From Rhodobacterales bacterium (GTDB lineage Bacteria; Pseudomonadota; Alphaproteobacteria; Rhizobiales; Stappiaceae), in assembly GCA_008107755.1 (NCBI GenBank), contig VIRH01000094.1, positions 62,001 through 126,000 on the forward strand: a DNA stretch of 64,000 nucleotides, written 5' to 3'. The notes under the pieces were generated by a model, which made no database searches, was not told the DNA's origin, and saw only the letters and a list, made by a program, of their open reading frames with translations. Both the position numbers and the translations under genes were made by a program. Positions 1 through 10,703 of the stretch are shown here, piece after piece. The first letter of the stretch is position 1. Each line of letters begins with the position of its first letter.

Positions 1-243
1 GCCCGGCGGCTGAAGGTCGACCAGCGCGTTCTGGAGGAGAGCTTTCGCGAAAAGGTCCGGATGACGCCGCTTGCCGTCTACAAGACCATCCGCCTGCGCG
101 AGGCGCGGCGACTGGTTGAACTGACGCAGCTCGGCATCGCCGAGATTGCCGAGCGCTGCGGCTACCGGAACGCCAGCGCCATGACCCGGGCCTATCGCCA
201 GGAATTCGGCGTCGCCCCCCGCGAACATCGACGCCGCGGATAG
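1..243 (+). CDS. AraC/GlxA-family transcriptional regulator, C-terminal fragment (5' end outside window)
   Basis: The reading frame is open from base 1 and ends at the TAG at 241-243, so only the last 80 residues are present. They form the second half of an AraC-type DNA-binding domain: the recognition-helix region with IAEIAERCGYRNASAMTRAY, followed by the closing motif FGVAPREHRRR. Proteins with this ending (GlxA-like) usually carry an N-terminal DJ-1/PfpI-like domain, which would lie left of the window, so that part cannot be checked. The gene is convergent with pcaQ. Its target is unknown. A role in the neighbouring aromatic genes is possible, because pobA is under an AraC-type activator in some bacteria, but this is only a guess. 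Confidence 0.85.
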   Translation, partial: ARRLKVDQRVLEESFREKVRMTPLAVYKTIRLREARRLVELTQLGIAEIAERCGYRNASAMTRAYRQEFGVAPREHRRRG

Positions 244-306
244 GGGGCGGCACAGGTCTCCGGCCTCACGCCTCCGCAGTCGCCGCGATGTTCGGAGCCG
301 CTTGTC

Positions 307-1227
307 TCACGACGTCAGCCCCAGTTCGCCGATCACCGTCTGGACCGCAAGGCGGAAGACCTGTTCGGCCGGGCTTTGCCGGGCTTCCGGACGGGTCATC
401 AGGCCGACGGGGCCCTTGGTGATGTCGCTGTCGATGGGAAGGCGCGCCAGATGACCGTCGGCGATCTCATTCGGCACGACGCCGGCGGAGATAAGCCAGA
501 CCGCGTCCGAGCGGCGCGTATAGACCCGGCCGAAGGCGCCGGAGACTGTCTCGATCCTGTTCGGCAGTTCGCCCACACCGTTTGCGATCAGGAAGCGCTC
601 GACCAGCGGCCTGATTGCCGCCCCTTCCGGCGGATAGATGACCGGCCACTCGCCGATGCGCTTGATGTCCGGATTTTCAAGAAGCGGATGCCCGGCCCTG
701 ACGACCACATCCACCCGCTCGGAATAAAGCTGCGTGAAGGAGACCCCTTCCATGGTGACGGGGCGGCCGAGCCGGCCGATGACGAGGTCGAGTTCGCCCA
801 TCTTCAGCCGCTCGATCAGATAGCCGTGCGGCCCATCCATGATCTGCACGATGACATTGGGGGCAAGCTCGGAAAACTCCCGGATCACGGGGGGAATGAA
901 GCTGGTGGCAACACTCGGCAGCGCGCCGACCTTCAGCAGGGGGCGCGCCAGATCGCCTTCCTTCTCCACCCCTTCCAGACCCTGTTGAAGGCTCGCGAGC
1001 GAGATCTGCGCGAAGTGGAGAAACACCTTGCCCTGCTTGGTCAGGCTGATGCCGGCGCGGCTGCGTGACATGAGCGATGCCCCAACGATATCCTCCAGTT
1101 CCTTCAGGGTCTTGGAAATCGCGGGCTGTGTCAGACAAAGCTTGTCGGCCGCCAATTTCAGGCTTTGCTCCTGCGCGATCTCGACAAAACACTGGATGTG
1201 ACGGAACTTGATGCGCCGGTCTATCAA
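307..1227 (-). CDS. pcaQ: PcaQ, LysR-type activator of the protocatechuate operon
   Basis: A 306-residue LysR-family protein. The winged helix-turn-helix is at residues 5-65 (FRHIQCFVEIAQ, then SLKLAADKLCLTQPAISKTL), followed by a periplasmic-binding-protein-like effector domain from about residue 95. The opening MIDRRIKFRHIQCFVEIAQ is characteristic of PcaQ. In rhizobia PcaQ activates pca genes in response to pathway intermediates such as beta-carboxy-cis,cis-muconate. Here it is divergent from pobA-pcaCHG across a 99-bp AT-richer gap, the usual LysR arrangement. Family and context agree. The exact binding site is not certain: the textbook PcaQ box (ATAACC-N4-GGTTAT) was not found. Confidence 0.9.
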   Translation of the reverse strand: MIDRRIKFRHIQCFVEIAQEQSLKLAADKLCLTQPAISKTLKELEDIVGASLMSRSRAGISLTKQGKVFLHFAQISLASLQQGLEGVEKEGDLARPLLKVGALPSVATSFIPPVIREFSELAPNVIVQIMDGPHGYLIERLKMGELDLVIGRLGRPVTMEGVSFTQLYSERVDVVVRAGHPLLENPDIKRIGEWPVIYPPEGAAIRPLVERFLIANGVGELPNRIETVSGAFGRVYTRRSDAVWLISAGVVPNEIADGHLARLPIDSDITKGPVGLMTRPEARQSPAEQVFRLAVQTVIGELGLTS

Positions 1228-1294
1228 GGCAACTTACTTTCCATTCTCGGCAACCAAATGGCCCAATATCTCATTTTACTTCCTTAATTTGTTC

Positions 1295-2496
<1,202 letters not shown>

Positions 2497-2565
2497 TCAC
2501 GATCGCGGCGCCCCGAAACCGGATCGCCACACACCCCATTCCATGACACTTCAAGGAGGACATTC

Positions 2566-2961
2566 ATGTCTGATCGCTTCACCAACGGCATGGACGTGCG
2601 CCGTTCCGTTCTCGGGGAGGCACATGTCGCGCGGGCGGAAGCCGCCAAGACGCCATTTGACGAACCTTTTCAGACGCTGATCACCGAAGGTGCCTGGGGC
2701 AATGTGTGGGCATCGGACCGCATCACCCGTCGCGAACGCTCGATGCTGACACTCGCCCTTCTGGCGGCGCTCGGAAACTTCGAGGAGATCGCCATGCACA
2801 TTCGCGCGACCGCGCGGACCGGCGCCAGCAAGGAAGACGTGATGGAAGCCTTTCAGCATGTCGCGATCTACGCAGGCGTGCCCCGTGCCAACCAGGCGCT
2901 GAAGATCGCCAAGCAAACCTATGCCGAGATGGAGCGCGCCGACGAGGCCGCGCAGTCCTGA
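2566..2961 (+). CDS. pcaC: 4-carboxymuconolactone decarboxylase (PcaC)
   Basis: A small 131-residue protein of the AhpD/CMD fold that decarboxylates gamma-carboxymuconolactone to 3-oxoadipate enol-lactone. The CMD core is seen at about residues 25-125, with [30 protein letters not shown] text ([19 protein letters not shown]) and the ending [15 protein letters not shown] typical of PcaC. The length is that of a stand-alone PcaC, so it is not the PcaL (PcaD-PcaC) fusion found in some organisms. AAGGAGG lies 8 bases before the ATG. pcaH follows after 46 bases. Confidence 0.95.
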   Translation: MSDRFTNGMDVRRSVLGEAHVARAEAAKTPFDEPFQTLITEGAWGNVWASDRITRRERSMLTLALLAALGNFEEIAMHIRATARTGASKEDVMEAFQHVAIYAGVPRANQALKIAKQTYAEMERADEAAQS

Positions 2962-3007
2962 AGCAACCGAGAGCAGCCAATTTCAGGCCCCGGACTGGAG
3001 GAAACAC

Positions 3008-3733
3008 ATGAAACCCGGCCCCCTTTACCAGCGAAACCGCGACCGGCATCCGCCGGCGCTGACGCCGGATTACAAGACGAGCGTTTCGCGTTCGCCGCAA
3101 TATTCCATGATCAGCCTGGAAACATCGGTCAGCGAGATCACGGGTCCCGTCTTCGGGCACAACGATATCGATCCACTCGACCGTGACCTCCTGAACAACT
3201 ACGCAAAGCCGGGTGAGAACCCGATCGGCGAACGCATCATTCTGCACGGCCGGGTTCTGGACGAGAATGCCCGCCCGGTCCCCAACACGCTTGTCGAGAT
3301 CTGGCAGGCAAACGCAGGCGGGCGCTACCGGCACAAGAAGGACACCTATCTGGCGCCGATCGATCCGAATTTCGGTGGCTGCGGACGCACGCTGACGGAC
3401 GAAAACGGCTACTACTATTTCCGGACGGTGAAACCGGGCGCCTATCCCTGGCGCAACTGGGTGAACAACTGGCGTCCGGCGCATATTCACATGTCGATCT
3501 TCGGCACCGCCTTTGCGCAGCGCCTGATCACCCAGTGCTATTTCGAGGGCGACCCGCTGATCGCGAAGTGCCCGATCGTCAAGACCATTCCGGATCCCGA
3601 TGGCATCGACCAGCTGATTGCGCGGCTCGACATGAACGCGACCATTCCGCTGGATACAATCGCCTACAAGTTTGACGTCGTCCTGCGCGGACGCCGGTCG
3701 ACCCTGTTCGAGAACCGCCTGGAGGGCAACTGA
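3008..3733 (+). CDS. pcaH: Protocatechuate 3,4-dioxygenase beta subunit (PcaH)
   Basis: The iron-bearing subunit of the intradiol ring-cleavage enzyme that opens protocatechuate to 3-carboxy-cis,cis-muconate. The 241-residue product keeps all four ferric ligands expected from the Pseudomonas enzyme: Tyr107 (GGRYRHK), Tyr146 (KPGAYPWRN), His159 and His161 (RPAHIHMS). The ATG at 3008 was chosen over an upstream in-frame ATG because GGAGG lies 5 bases ahead of it and [16 protein letters not shown] is the usual PcaH N-terminus. It is followed after 2 bases by pcaG, consistent with translational coupling of the alpha and beta chains. Confidence 0.97.
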   Translation: MKPGPLYQRNRDRHPPALTPDYKTSVSRSPQYSMISLETSVSEITGPVFGHNDIDPLDRDLLNNYAKPGENPIGERIILHGRVLDENARPVPNTLVEIWQANAGGRYRHKKDTYLAPIDPNFGGCGRTLTDENGYYYFRTVKPGAYPWRNWVNNWRPAHIHMSIFGTAFAQRLITQCYFEGDPLIAKCPIVKTIPDPDGIDQLIARLDMNATIPLDTIAYKFDVVLRGRRSTLFENRLEGN

Positions 3734-3735
3734 TC

Positions 3736-4356
3736 ATGGCGCAGGACCTCAACTATCTCAAGGAAACGCCGTCCCAGACCGCCGGTCCTTACGTTCATAT
3801 CGGCCTTGCGCCGGGCGCGGCCGGGTTCGACATCTACGAGCGCGAACTCGGCTGGGACATTGCCGGCCCGAACGCGAAGGGCGAGCGCATTCGCGTCGAA
3901 GGCGTCGTCATCGACGGCATGGGATCGCCGATCAAGGACGTCCTGCTGGAAGCCTGGCAGGCGAATGCGGACGGCATTTATGCCCATCCCGAACATGAAG
4001 GCGATGTGGAAGACGGGTTTCGCGGCTGGGGCCGCGTGATCACCGATTTCGACACCGGCGAATGGGGCTTCGACACCGTCAAGCCGGGGCCGGTCCGTCT
4101 GCCCGACGGCAAGGTATCGGCCCCGCATATCAGCCTGTGGATCGTCGCCCGCGGCATCAATATCGGCCTGCAGACACGGCTCTACTTCGAGGACGAGGAA
4201 GACGCGAACGCGAAGGACCCGGTGATCAACCTGATCGAATGGGAACGCCGCCGCCAGACCCTGATTGCTCGAAAGTCGACGCGCGACGGCGAGACCGTCT
4301 ACCGCTTCGAGGTCAAGCTGCAGGGCCAGGACGAAACGGTGTTCTTCGACATCTGA
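3736..4356 (+). CDS. pcaG: Protocatechuate 3,4-dioxygenase alpha subunit (PcaG)
   Basis: A 206-residue partner of PcaH with the same intradiol-dioxygenase fold but without the iron ligand set, as expected for the alpha chain. It begins with the signature KETPSQTAGPYVHIGLAPG (residues 10-28), which builds part of the substrate pocket, and contains VLLEAWQANADGIYAHPEHE, the alpha-chain counterpart of the beta-chain ligand loop. It starts 2 bases after the pcaH stop. A GC-rich hairpin follows the stop codon, so transcription may partly end here before the BKACE gene. Confidence 0.96.
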   Translation: MAQDLNYLKETPSQTAGPYVHIGLAPGAAGFDIYERELGWDIAGPNAKGERIRVEGVVIDGMGSPIKDVLLEAWQANADGIYAHPEHEGDVEDGFRGWGRVITDFDTGEWGFDTVKPGPVRLPDGKVSAPHISLWIVARGINIGLQTRLYFEDEEDANAKDPVINLIEWERRRQTLIARKSTRDGETVYRFEVKLQGQDETVFFDI

Positions 4357-4357
4357 C

Positions 4358-4396
4358 AGGGAAGCGGGGGGAAGGTGTCATTCTCCCCGCTTTCCT
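4358..4396 (+). terminator. Hairpin after pcaG, terminator-like
   Basis: GGAAGCGGGG (4360-4369) pairs with CCCCGCTTTCC (4385-4395) across a loop of about 15 bases and is followed by TTATA. It has the shape of a weak rho-independent terminator or attenuator between pcaG and the BKACE gene. The T tract is short, so read-through into the next genes is likely. Confidence 0.45.
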
Positions 4397-4405
4397 TATA
4401 CAAGA

Positions 4406-4515
4406 CCCTCATCCTGAGGAGGATCGGAAGGTCCGTCTCGAAGGATGGGCGGCTCACTCCAGAGCAAGCGGCCCATCCTTCGAGACAGCGCTGGCGCGCT
4501 TCCTCAGGATGAGGT
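4406..4515. repeat. Palindromic repeat pair, family A (copies 1 and 2, head to head)
   Basis: Two inverted copies of one repeat flank about 20 bases. Copy 1 (4406-4450) runs from CCCTCATCCTGAGGA to CTCGAAGGATGGGC. Copy 2 (4471-4515) runs from GCCCATCCTTCGAGAC to CCTCAGGATGAGG. The same element recurs at 20633-20668, 26811-26853 and 26997-27042. The pair can fold into a long stem between the pcaG and BKACE genes. Elements of this sequence are very common in intergenic regions of Hyphomicrobiales and resemble REP elements. Confidence 0.85.
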
Positions 4516-4582
4516 GACCCGCTTGAGGCCGCCTCCGGGCCATTTGCCGCCGGCAGCTTTCAATTCGAGACTGGATAGACAC

Positions 4583-5419
4583 ATGACCAAACCCTGCATC
4601 ATCTGCGTCGCCATCACCGGATCGCTGCCGCGCAAGGAGAACAATCCGGCTGTGCCCATCACCGTGGCCGAGCAGGTGGAAAGCACCCAGGAGGCGTTCG
4701 AGGCCGGGGCCAGCATCGTCCATGCGCATGTGCGCAACGACGACGAGACCCCCTCCGCCGATCCGGAAAAATTCGCGCGCCTGAAGGAAGGTCTGGAAAA
4801 ACATTGTCCGGGCATGATCATCCAGTTCTCCACCGGGGGCCGCTCCGGTGCCGGTCAGGCACGCGGCGGCATGCTGCCGCTTTCTCCCGACATGGCATCG
4901 CTTTCGGTCGGGTCGAACAATTTCCCGACCCGCGTCTACGAGAACCCGCCCGATCTGGTTGACTGGCTGGCAGGTGAAATGCGGACCCACGGCGTCAAGC
5001 CGGAGATCGAGGCGTTCGACCTCAGCCACATTCATCAGGCAGCCGCCATGAACCGGGACGGGCGCATTCCCGGAAAGCTCTACGTGCAGTTCGTCATGGG
5101 CGTGAAGAACGCGATGCCCGTGGACCGGGACGTGTTCGACTATTACATCCGCACCGTCGAGCGGCTCGTGCCCGATGCACAGTGGTGCGCTGCCGGGATC
5201 GGACGTCACCAGCTGACCCTCAATGAATGGTGCATCGCCGCCGGCGGCCATACGCGCACCGGCCTTGAAGACAATATCCGTCTCGACAAGGACAGCCTCG
5301 CGCCCTCCAATGCCGCGCTCGTCAAACGCGCGACCGACCTGTGCGACAAGTACGAACGACCGGTCGCGACCTGGCAACAGGCACGTGAAATCCTCGAGTT
5401 GCCTCTCCGCACGGCTTGA
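4583..5419 (+). CDS. BKACE-family beta-keto acid cleavage enzyme (DUF849)
   Basis: A 278-residue TIM-barrel protein of the beta-keto acid cleavage enzyme family, whose members use acetyl-CoA to split a beta-keto acid into a CoA thioester (acetoacetyl-CoA) and a shortened acid. The metal ligands known from the founding enzyme Kce align well: His47 and His49 (SIVHAHVRND) and Glu229 (RTGLEDN). The GGRSG loop is at 85-89. The start at 4583 gives the usual MTKPCIICVAITGS opening; the longer frame upstream runs through the repeat. Lying inside a pca operon, the likely substrate is 3-oxoadipate, giving succinate and acetoacetyl-CoA in place of PcaIJ and PcaF. That is inference from context; family membership is firm. 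Confidence 0.88.
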   Translation: MTKPCIICVAITGSLPRKENNPAVPITVAEQVESTQEAFEAGASIVHAHVRNDDETPSADPEKFARLKEGLEKHCPGMIIQFSTGGRSGAGQARGGMLPLSPDMASLSVGSNNFPTRVYENPPDLVDWLAGEMRTHGVKPEIEAFDLSHIHQAAAMNRDGRIPGKLYVQFVMGVKNAMPVDRDVFDYYIRTVERLVPDAQWCAAGIGRHQLTLNEWCIAAGGHTRTGLEDNIRLDKDSLAPSNAALVKRATDLCDKYERPVATWQQAREILELPLRTA

Positions 5420-5472
5420 CCGCGCATCCTGTCTGCCGCTCAATGCGATACGTTTTCCAGCCCGGGTGATCC

Positions 5473-6789
5473 ATGCCGCTGTCCCTGTTTTCATCGACCG
5501 TCCACGCCGGCCTGTTTTCGGATGACGAGCTTGCAACGCTCCTCGACGATGCGGCGGACGTCGCCCACATGCTTGCCTTCGAACGGGCCCTTGCGCGGGT
5601 TCAGGGGCACCTCGAAGTCATTCCCGCGGCTGCGGCGGATGTCATCTGGGAGCGGCTTGGCGACGTGGCGCCCGACCCGGCTACGCTGCGGGCCGGATCG
5701 GCCTCGGCGGGCGTCCCGGTTCCGGCCCTCGTTGCGGAACTGCGCCGGATCGCCGGCAAGGACGCGGGGCAATGGCTGCACTGGGGCGCGACCAGCCAGG
5801 ACGTGATGGACACGGCACAGGTGCTGCAGATCCGGGGCTGCCTCGATATTCTCGAGGCCCGCCTCGGGCGGCTGATCGATACGCTCCAGTCGGCCAGTCA
5901 CAGCCAGGCCGATCAGCTACTGGCCGGCCGCACCCGCAGCCAGATCGCGACCCCGATCACGCTCGGCTACCGGATCGCGCAATGGGCACACCCGCTGATC
6001 GATGCGGAGGATGCCCTGCCCGACGTCCGGTCTCGCGTGCTTCAGGTGCAGTTCGGCGGGGCGTCCGGCATCAATGGCGCCATTGCTCCGAACGGCACGA
6101 TGGTCGCGGAGAAGCTGGCGCAGGAGCTTGGCCTCAAGGCGGCCCCCTCGTGGCACGTCAACCGGACACCGGTGCTGGTGCTCGCCGCCTGGCTGGCCGA
6201 GGTGTGCACCGGGCTTTCCAAGATGGCAGGCGACCTCATTCTCCTTGGACGCTCCGATATCGCGGAAGTTTCCAGCGGGACAGGCGGCGGATCCTCGACC
6301 ATGCCGCAAAAGGCCAATCCGGTTCAGTCCGAAACGATCCAGACCCTCTGCCAGATTGCCATTGCCGCCCAGAGCGGGCTCGCTGCGGCAGCCCTGCCGG
6401 CAGAAGAGCGCGACGGGGCGCGGTGGGCTCTGGAGTGGCACTTCCTGCCGCAGATTCTGCTCGCCGCCGGTGCGGCTCTCCGCCATGCCCAGGGTCTGGC
6501 GGAAAGCATTGCCCCCAACACTTCCAACATCGCGACGACCTTCGACGCCAATCCGGAGATCATGGCCGAAACGGCGAGCTTCGTTCTGGCCAAGGCTGGT
6601 GTTCCACGCGCCGAGGCGAAAGACGTGGTGGCCGCAGCCAGTCGCGACAACGCCCCGTTTGTCGAGGCTCTGGCAAAGCACAGTCCTGTTGGGATCGACT
6701 GGACATCGGCTCTCGATCCGAAAGAAGTCATCCTGCCGGCGAAAGAAATGTCCGACCGGATCTTCGAGAAGCGCCGGCAGGATCGCTAG
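5473..6789 (+). CDS. pcaB: 3-carboxy-cis,cis-muconate cycloisomerase (PcaB)
   Basis: A member of the fumarase/argininosuccinate-lyase superfamily that lactonises 3-carboxy-cis,cis-muconate to gamma-carboxymuconolactone, the substrate of PcaC. The 438-residue protein shows the superfamily regions in order: HWGATSQDVMDTAQ (about residues 98-111), GRTRSQIATPITLG (about 153-166) and the signature GSSTMPQKANP (about 273-283) carrying the catalytic serine loop. The length is close to that of known bacterial PcaB. It lies 53 bases after the BKACE gene and 24 bases before the ThDP enzyme, so these three genes probably form one transcript. Confidence 0.95.
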   Translation: MPLSLFSSTVHAGLFSDDELATLLDDAADVAHMLAFERALARVQGHLEVIPAAAADVIWERLGDVAPDPATLRAGSASAGVPVPALVAELRRIAGKDAGQWLHWGATSQDVMDTAQVLQIRGCLDILEARLGRLIDTLQSASHSQADQLLAGRTRSQIATPITLGYRIAQWAHPLIDAEDALPDVRSRVLQVQFGGASGINGAIAPNGTMVAEKLAQELGLKAAPSWHVNRTPVLVLAAWLAEVCTGLSKMAGDLILLGRSDIAEVSSGTGGGSSTMPQKANPVQSETIQTLCQIAIAAQSGLAAAALPAEERDGARWALEWHFLPQILLAAGAALRHAQGLAESIAPNTSNIATTFDANPEIMAETASFVLAKAGVPRAEAKDVVAAASRDNAPFVEALAKHSPVGIDWTSALDPKEVILPAKEMSDRIFEKRRQDR

Positions 6790-6813
6790 GTCCATCAAAA
6801 CTGGAGAGCCTTG

Positions 6814-8553
6814 ATGGCCGAGACACCGCAACCTGCGCAATCGAGCGAACCGAAGCTCACGGCCGGTGGAGCGGTGTTCGGAAAGCTGAAGGCGCTTGGC
6901 GTCGACTATGTCTTCGTCAATTCCGGCACCGATTTCCCGCCGATCATCGAGGGGCTGATTGCAGCCTCCCAGAGCGGGATCGAGCTGCCGACCCACGTCA
7001 CGGTGCCACACGAGCATGTCGCTGTCGGCATGGCGCATGGCTACTATCACATGTCCGGCAAGATGCAGTCGGTGATGCTGCACACCAACGTCGGCCTTTC
7101 CAATGGCGCGTCCGGCGCGATCAACGCCTGGTGCGACCAGATCCCCATGTTCCTGATGTCCGGCCGAACTCCGGTGATGGAAAGCACGCGATTCGGCGCG
7201 CGCACCGTGCCCATCGGCTGGGGCCAGGAAATGTACGACCAGACCGCGCTTGTCCGGGAAGTCACCAAGTGGGACTACGAGCTTCGCTTTCCCGAGCAGG
7301 TTTCGGAGCTTTTCGACCGGGGCTGGGCGATCGCGAATTCGACGCCGAAGGGGCCGGTCTATCTGAGCCTGCCACGGGAGGTCCTGTGCGAACCCGCAGC
7401 ACCGGAGGGTCTGGACCAACCGTCGCGCATGGCACCGGTCATCACGGCACCGGACCGCGCGGCTCTGGCGCAGGCCGCCGACCTTTTGGCGGCGGCGGAA
7501 CATCCGCTCGTCATCAGCCAGCGGGGCGCCGGATCGGAAGAGGCATTTGCCGCGCTTGGCGAGTTCCTGACCGAGTGGGCATTTTCCCTGTCCCATTACT
7601 GGGCAAACAAACTCTCCGTGCCGCTCTCTCACCCGATGCAGATCGGCGGCGCGCCGGAGGAGCTTCTCGCCAAAGCCGATATGGTGCTGGTGATCGACTC
7701 GCTGGCGCCGTGGTGGCCGGACCAGGTTTCGCTTCGGGAGGACGTCAAGGTCATTCATCTTGGACCCGACCCGCTCTTCAGCCGTACACCGGTCCGCACC
7801 TTCCCGGCGCATGTGACCCTTGCCGGCGACACGGCGACGACGCTGCTCGCCCTAATCGGTGAAATGGCGTCCCTGCCGCGCAACGCGGCCACCCTGGAAA
7901 AACGCCGGCAACGCATTGCCGAACTGTCCGCTGCCCGGCGCAAGGCCGTCAACGAGATGGCAGAACGTGGCAACGGCAGCCCGATGTCCAAGGAATGGGT
8001 GAGCCTTTGCCTCGGCAGGGCGATCAAGGGCCGCAAGGCGACCGTCTTTCAGGAACTCGGCTGCCCGCTTGAGCCGCTCGATCTGGAGCATCACAACAGC
8101 TACTTCCAGGAGCCGCATTCCGGCGGCCTCGGCTGGGGCCTTCCGGCGGCCATGGGCGCACAACTCGCCGAGCCGGACCGTCTCGTCTTCGCAACCATGG
8201 GCGACGGCAGCTACATGTTCGCCAACCCGACATCCTGTCACCTTGTCGCCGAGGCACTGGGCCTGCCGGTGATCGTGCTTGTTCTGAACAACGAGGAATG
8301 GGGCGCCGTGCGCCACTCGGTCATCGGCACCTACAAGGACGGTCTTGCACAACAGGCGAACGACGTGCCGCTGACGTCGCTCAGGCCAAGCCCTGACTTC
8401 ACCAAGACGGCCGAAGCCAGCCGCGCCTACACCGAGACCGTGACCGACGGCGACGCCCTGCCGGCAGCGCTGGAGCGGGCGATCAAGGTGGCAACGGAAG
8501 AAAAGCGGCAGGTGCTTTTGAACATCGCCATCGAGCGGATTACGCCGGGGTGA
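6814..8553 (+). CDS. ThDP-dependent enzyme, acetolactate synthase/benzoylformate decarboxylase-like
   Basis: A 579-residue thiamine-diphosphate enzyme of the large acetolactate synthase-like family. The cofactor-activating glutamate is Glu67 (VPHEHVAVGMAHGYY). The ThDP/Mg motif is MGDGSYMFANPTS at about residue 462, followed by LVLNNEEWG about 30 residues later. The order is Pyr domain, middle domain (from about 190) and PP domain (from about 375). The ATG at 6814 is preferred over the TTG just before it because GGAG sits 7 bases upstream. The substrate is not recognisable. As the last gene of the pca operon it could decarboxylate or ligate a 2-keto acid that feeds this pathway. No acetolactate synthase small subunit is nearby, which argues against a branched-chain amino acid role. 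Confidence 0.8.
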   Translation: MAETPQPAQSSEPKLTAGGAVFGKLKALGVDYVFVNSGTDFPPIIEGLIAASQSGIELPTHVTVPHEHVAVGMAHGYYHMSGKMQSVMLHTNVGLSNGASGAINAWCDQIPMFLMSGRTPVMESTRFGARTVPIGWGQEMYDQTALVREVTKWDYELRFPEQVSELFDRGWAIANSTPKGPVYLSLPREVLCEPAAPEGLDQPSRMAPVITAPDRAALAQAADLLAAAEHPLVISQRGAGSEEAFAALGEFLTEWAFSLSHYWANKLSVPLSHPMQIGGAPEELLAKADMVLVIDSLAPWWPDQVSLREDVKVIHLGPDPLFSRTPVRTFPAHVTLAGDTATTLLALIGEMASLPRNAATLEKRRQRIAELSAARRKAVNEMAERGNGSPMSKEWVSLCLGRAIKGRKATVFQELGCPLEPLDLEHHNSYFQEPHSGGLGWGLPAAMGAQLAEPDRLVFATMGDGSYMFANPTSCHLVAEALGLPVIVLVLNNEEWGAVRHSVIGTYKDGLAQQANDVPLTSLRPSPDFTKTAEASRAYTETVTDGDALPAALERAIKVATEEKRQVLLNIAIERITPG

Positions 8554-8641
8554 GCACGCCCCTTGAATTCATCGCCGCGACAAGCTCACTCTCCCTGCAG
8601 AAATGCATGAGAGGCTCAAGACACATATCAGGCGCAGGAGC

Positions 8642-9643
<1,002 letters not shown>

Positions 9644-9647
9644 TCGG

Positions 9648-10703
9648 TCAAACTCCGGAAGGGGGGCCAGAGGGATCGCCGGAAAGGTCGATGGATGCGC
9701 CGGTGCGGATGCTCTCGTCCGCCGCAAGACAGACGCGCAGGGACTGGACCGCGTCGCGCATGTGGCGCGTCAGGTCCTCGTCCTCCTCGATCGCCCTGAC
9801 CATGGCGGCCTGCTCGGCGTCGCACAGCTCCTGATGGCCGGGCTCGTCCGGCGTATCGATGAAGCTGTCGCCATCCGGACGATGCACGAGGATCTGGCCG
9901 ACGGAGGTGTGGGTGTCGACGTTGTCCGATCCCGTCTTCTGGGCATCGGCGATGGAGACCGACCCGGCCGGGCTGATGATATCCTTCACGAAATGCGCCG
10001 TCTCGGACATCATCGGCCCCCAGCCCGCCTCGTACCACCCGACCGAGCCGTCGGAGAATGTCACCTGGAACTGGCCATAGTTGTACATGTCCTCGGCAAT
10101 CTCGTCGCTCAGGCGCAGGCCGATGCCGTGGACCTTGACGGGTCTGGCGTCGGTCACCTGGCACATGACGTCGACATAGTGCACGCCGCAATCGACGATC
10201 GGGCTTACCGACTGCATCAGAGACTTGTGGGTTTCCCAGGTGTGGCCACTGCTCTGCTGGTTGAGGTTCATGCGGAAGACGTAAGGACCGCCGAGGGCGC
10301 GGGCTTCCTGCACGAGGCGCTGCCAGCTCGGGTGAACGCGCAGGATGTAGCCGATCATCAGCTTGCGGTTCGTCTTTTCCGCCATGGCGACGATTTCCTC
10401 GGCCTCCGCGACCGTGGGGGCAAGCGGCTTTTCGCAGAAGACGTGCGCGCCGGCTTCCAGCGCCTTCAGGGCATAGAGCTTGTGCGTGTCGGTGTAGCTC
10501 GCGACGACGACCAGATCCGGCTTGCATGCGGCGAGCGCCTCATCGAAGTCCCGGAAATAGGGCACGTCCTTCATGACGTCCGGCAGGTCCGGACGCGGGC
10601 TTCGAGCGACGAGGCCGACGAGTTGCGACGAGGTGCCTTTTGTGTGCGCCAGTGCATGGCTCAGGCCCATGTTGCCGAGCCCGACAACCAGTACCTTGAT
10701 CAT
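9648..10703 (-). CDS. Gfo/Idh/MocA-family NAD(P)-dependent oxidoreductase
   Basis: A 351-residue dehydrogenase with an N-terminal Rossmann fold (VLVVGLGNMGLSHALAH, residues 4-20), the Gfo/Idh hallmark CEKPLAPTVAEAEEI with the catalytic lysine (about 93-107), and the second-domain motif PIVDCGVHYVDVM. Such enzymes oxidise, reduce or epimerise sugars and sugar acids. The ATG overlaps the stop of the permease gene (ATGA at 10700-10703), so the two are translationally coupled. The place of this enzyme in MurNAc/GlcNAc breakdown is not explained by the standard pathway. It may act on a variant or non-phosphorylated sugar brought in by the transporter. Confidence 0.88.
   Translation of the reverse strand: MIKVLVVGLGNMGLSHALAHTKGTSSQLVGLVARSPRPDLPDVMKDVPYFRDFDEALAACKPDLVVVASYTDTHKLYALKALEAGAHVFCEKPLAPTVAEAEEIVAMAEKTNRKLMIGYILRVHPSWQRLVQEARALGGPYVFRMNLNQQSSGHTWETHKSLMQSVSPIVDCGVHYVDVMCQVTDARPVKVHGIGLRLSDEIAEDMYNYGQFQVTFSDGSVGWYEAGWGPMMSETAHFVKDIISPAGSVSIADAQKTGSDNVDTHTSVGQILVHRPDGDSFIDTPDEPGHQELCDAEQAAMVRAIEEDEDLTRHMRDAVQSLRVCLAADESIRTGASIDLSGDPSGPPSGV

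Noticed and set aside
5917-7812. 631-codon minus-strand frame opposite pcaB and the ThDP enzyme
   Set aside because: It shadows two genes with intact motifs and shows no domain. Long antisense frames are expected at this GC content.
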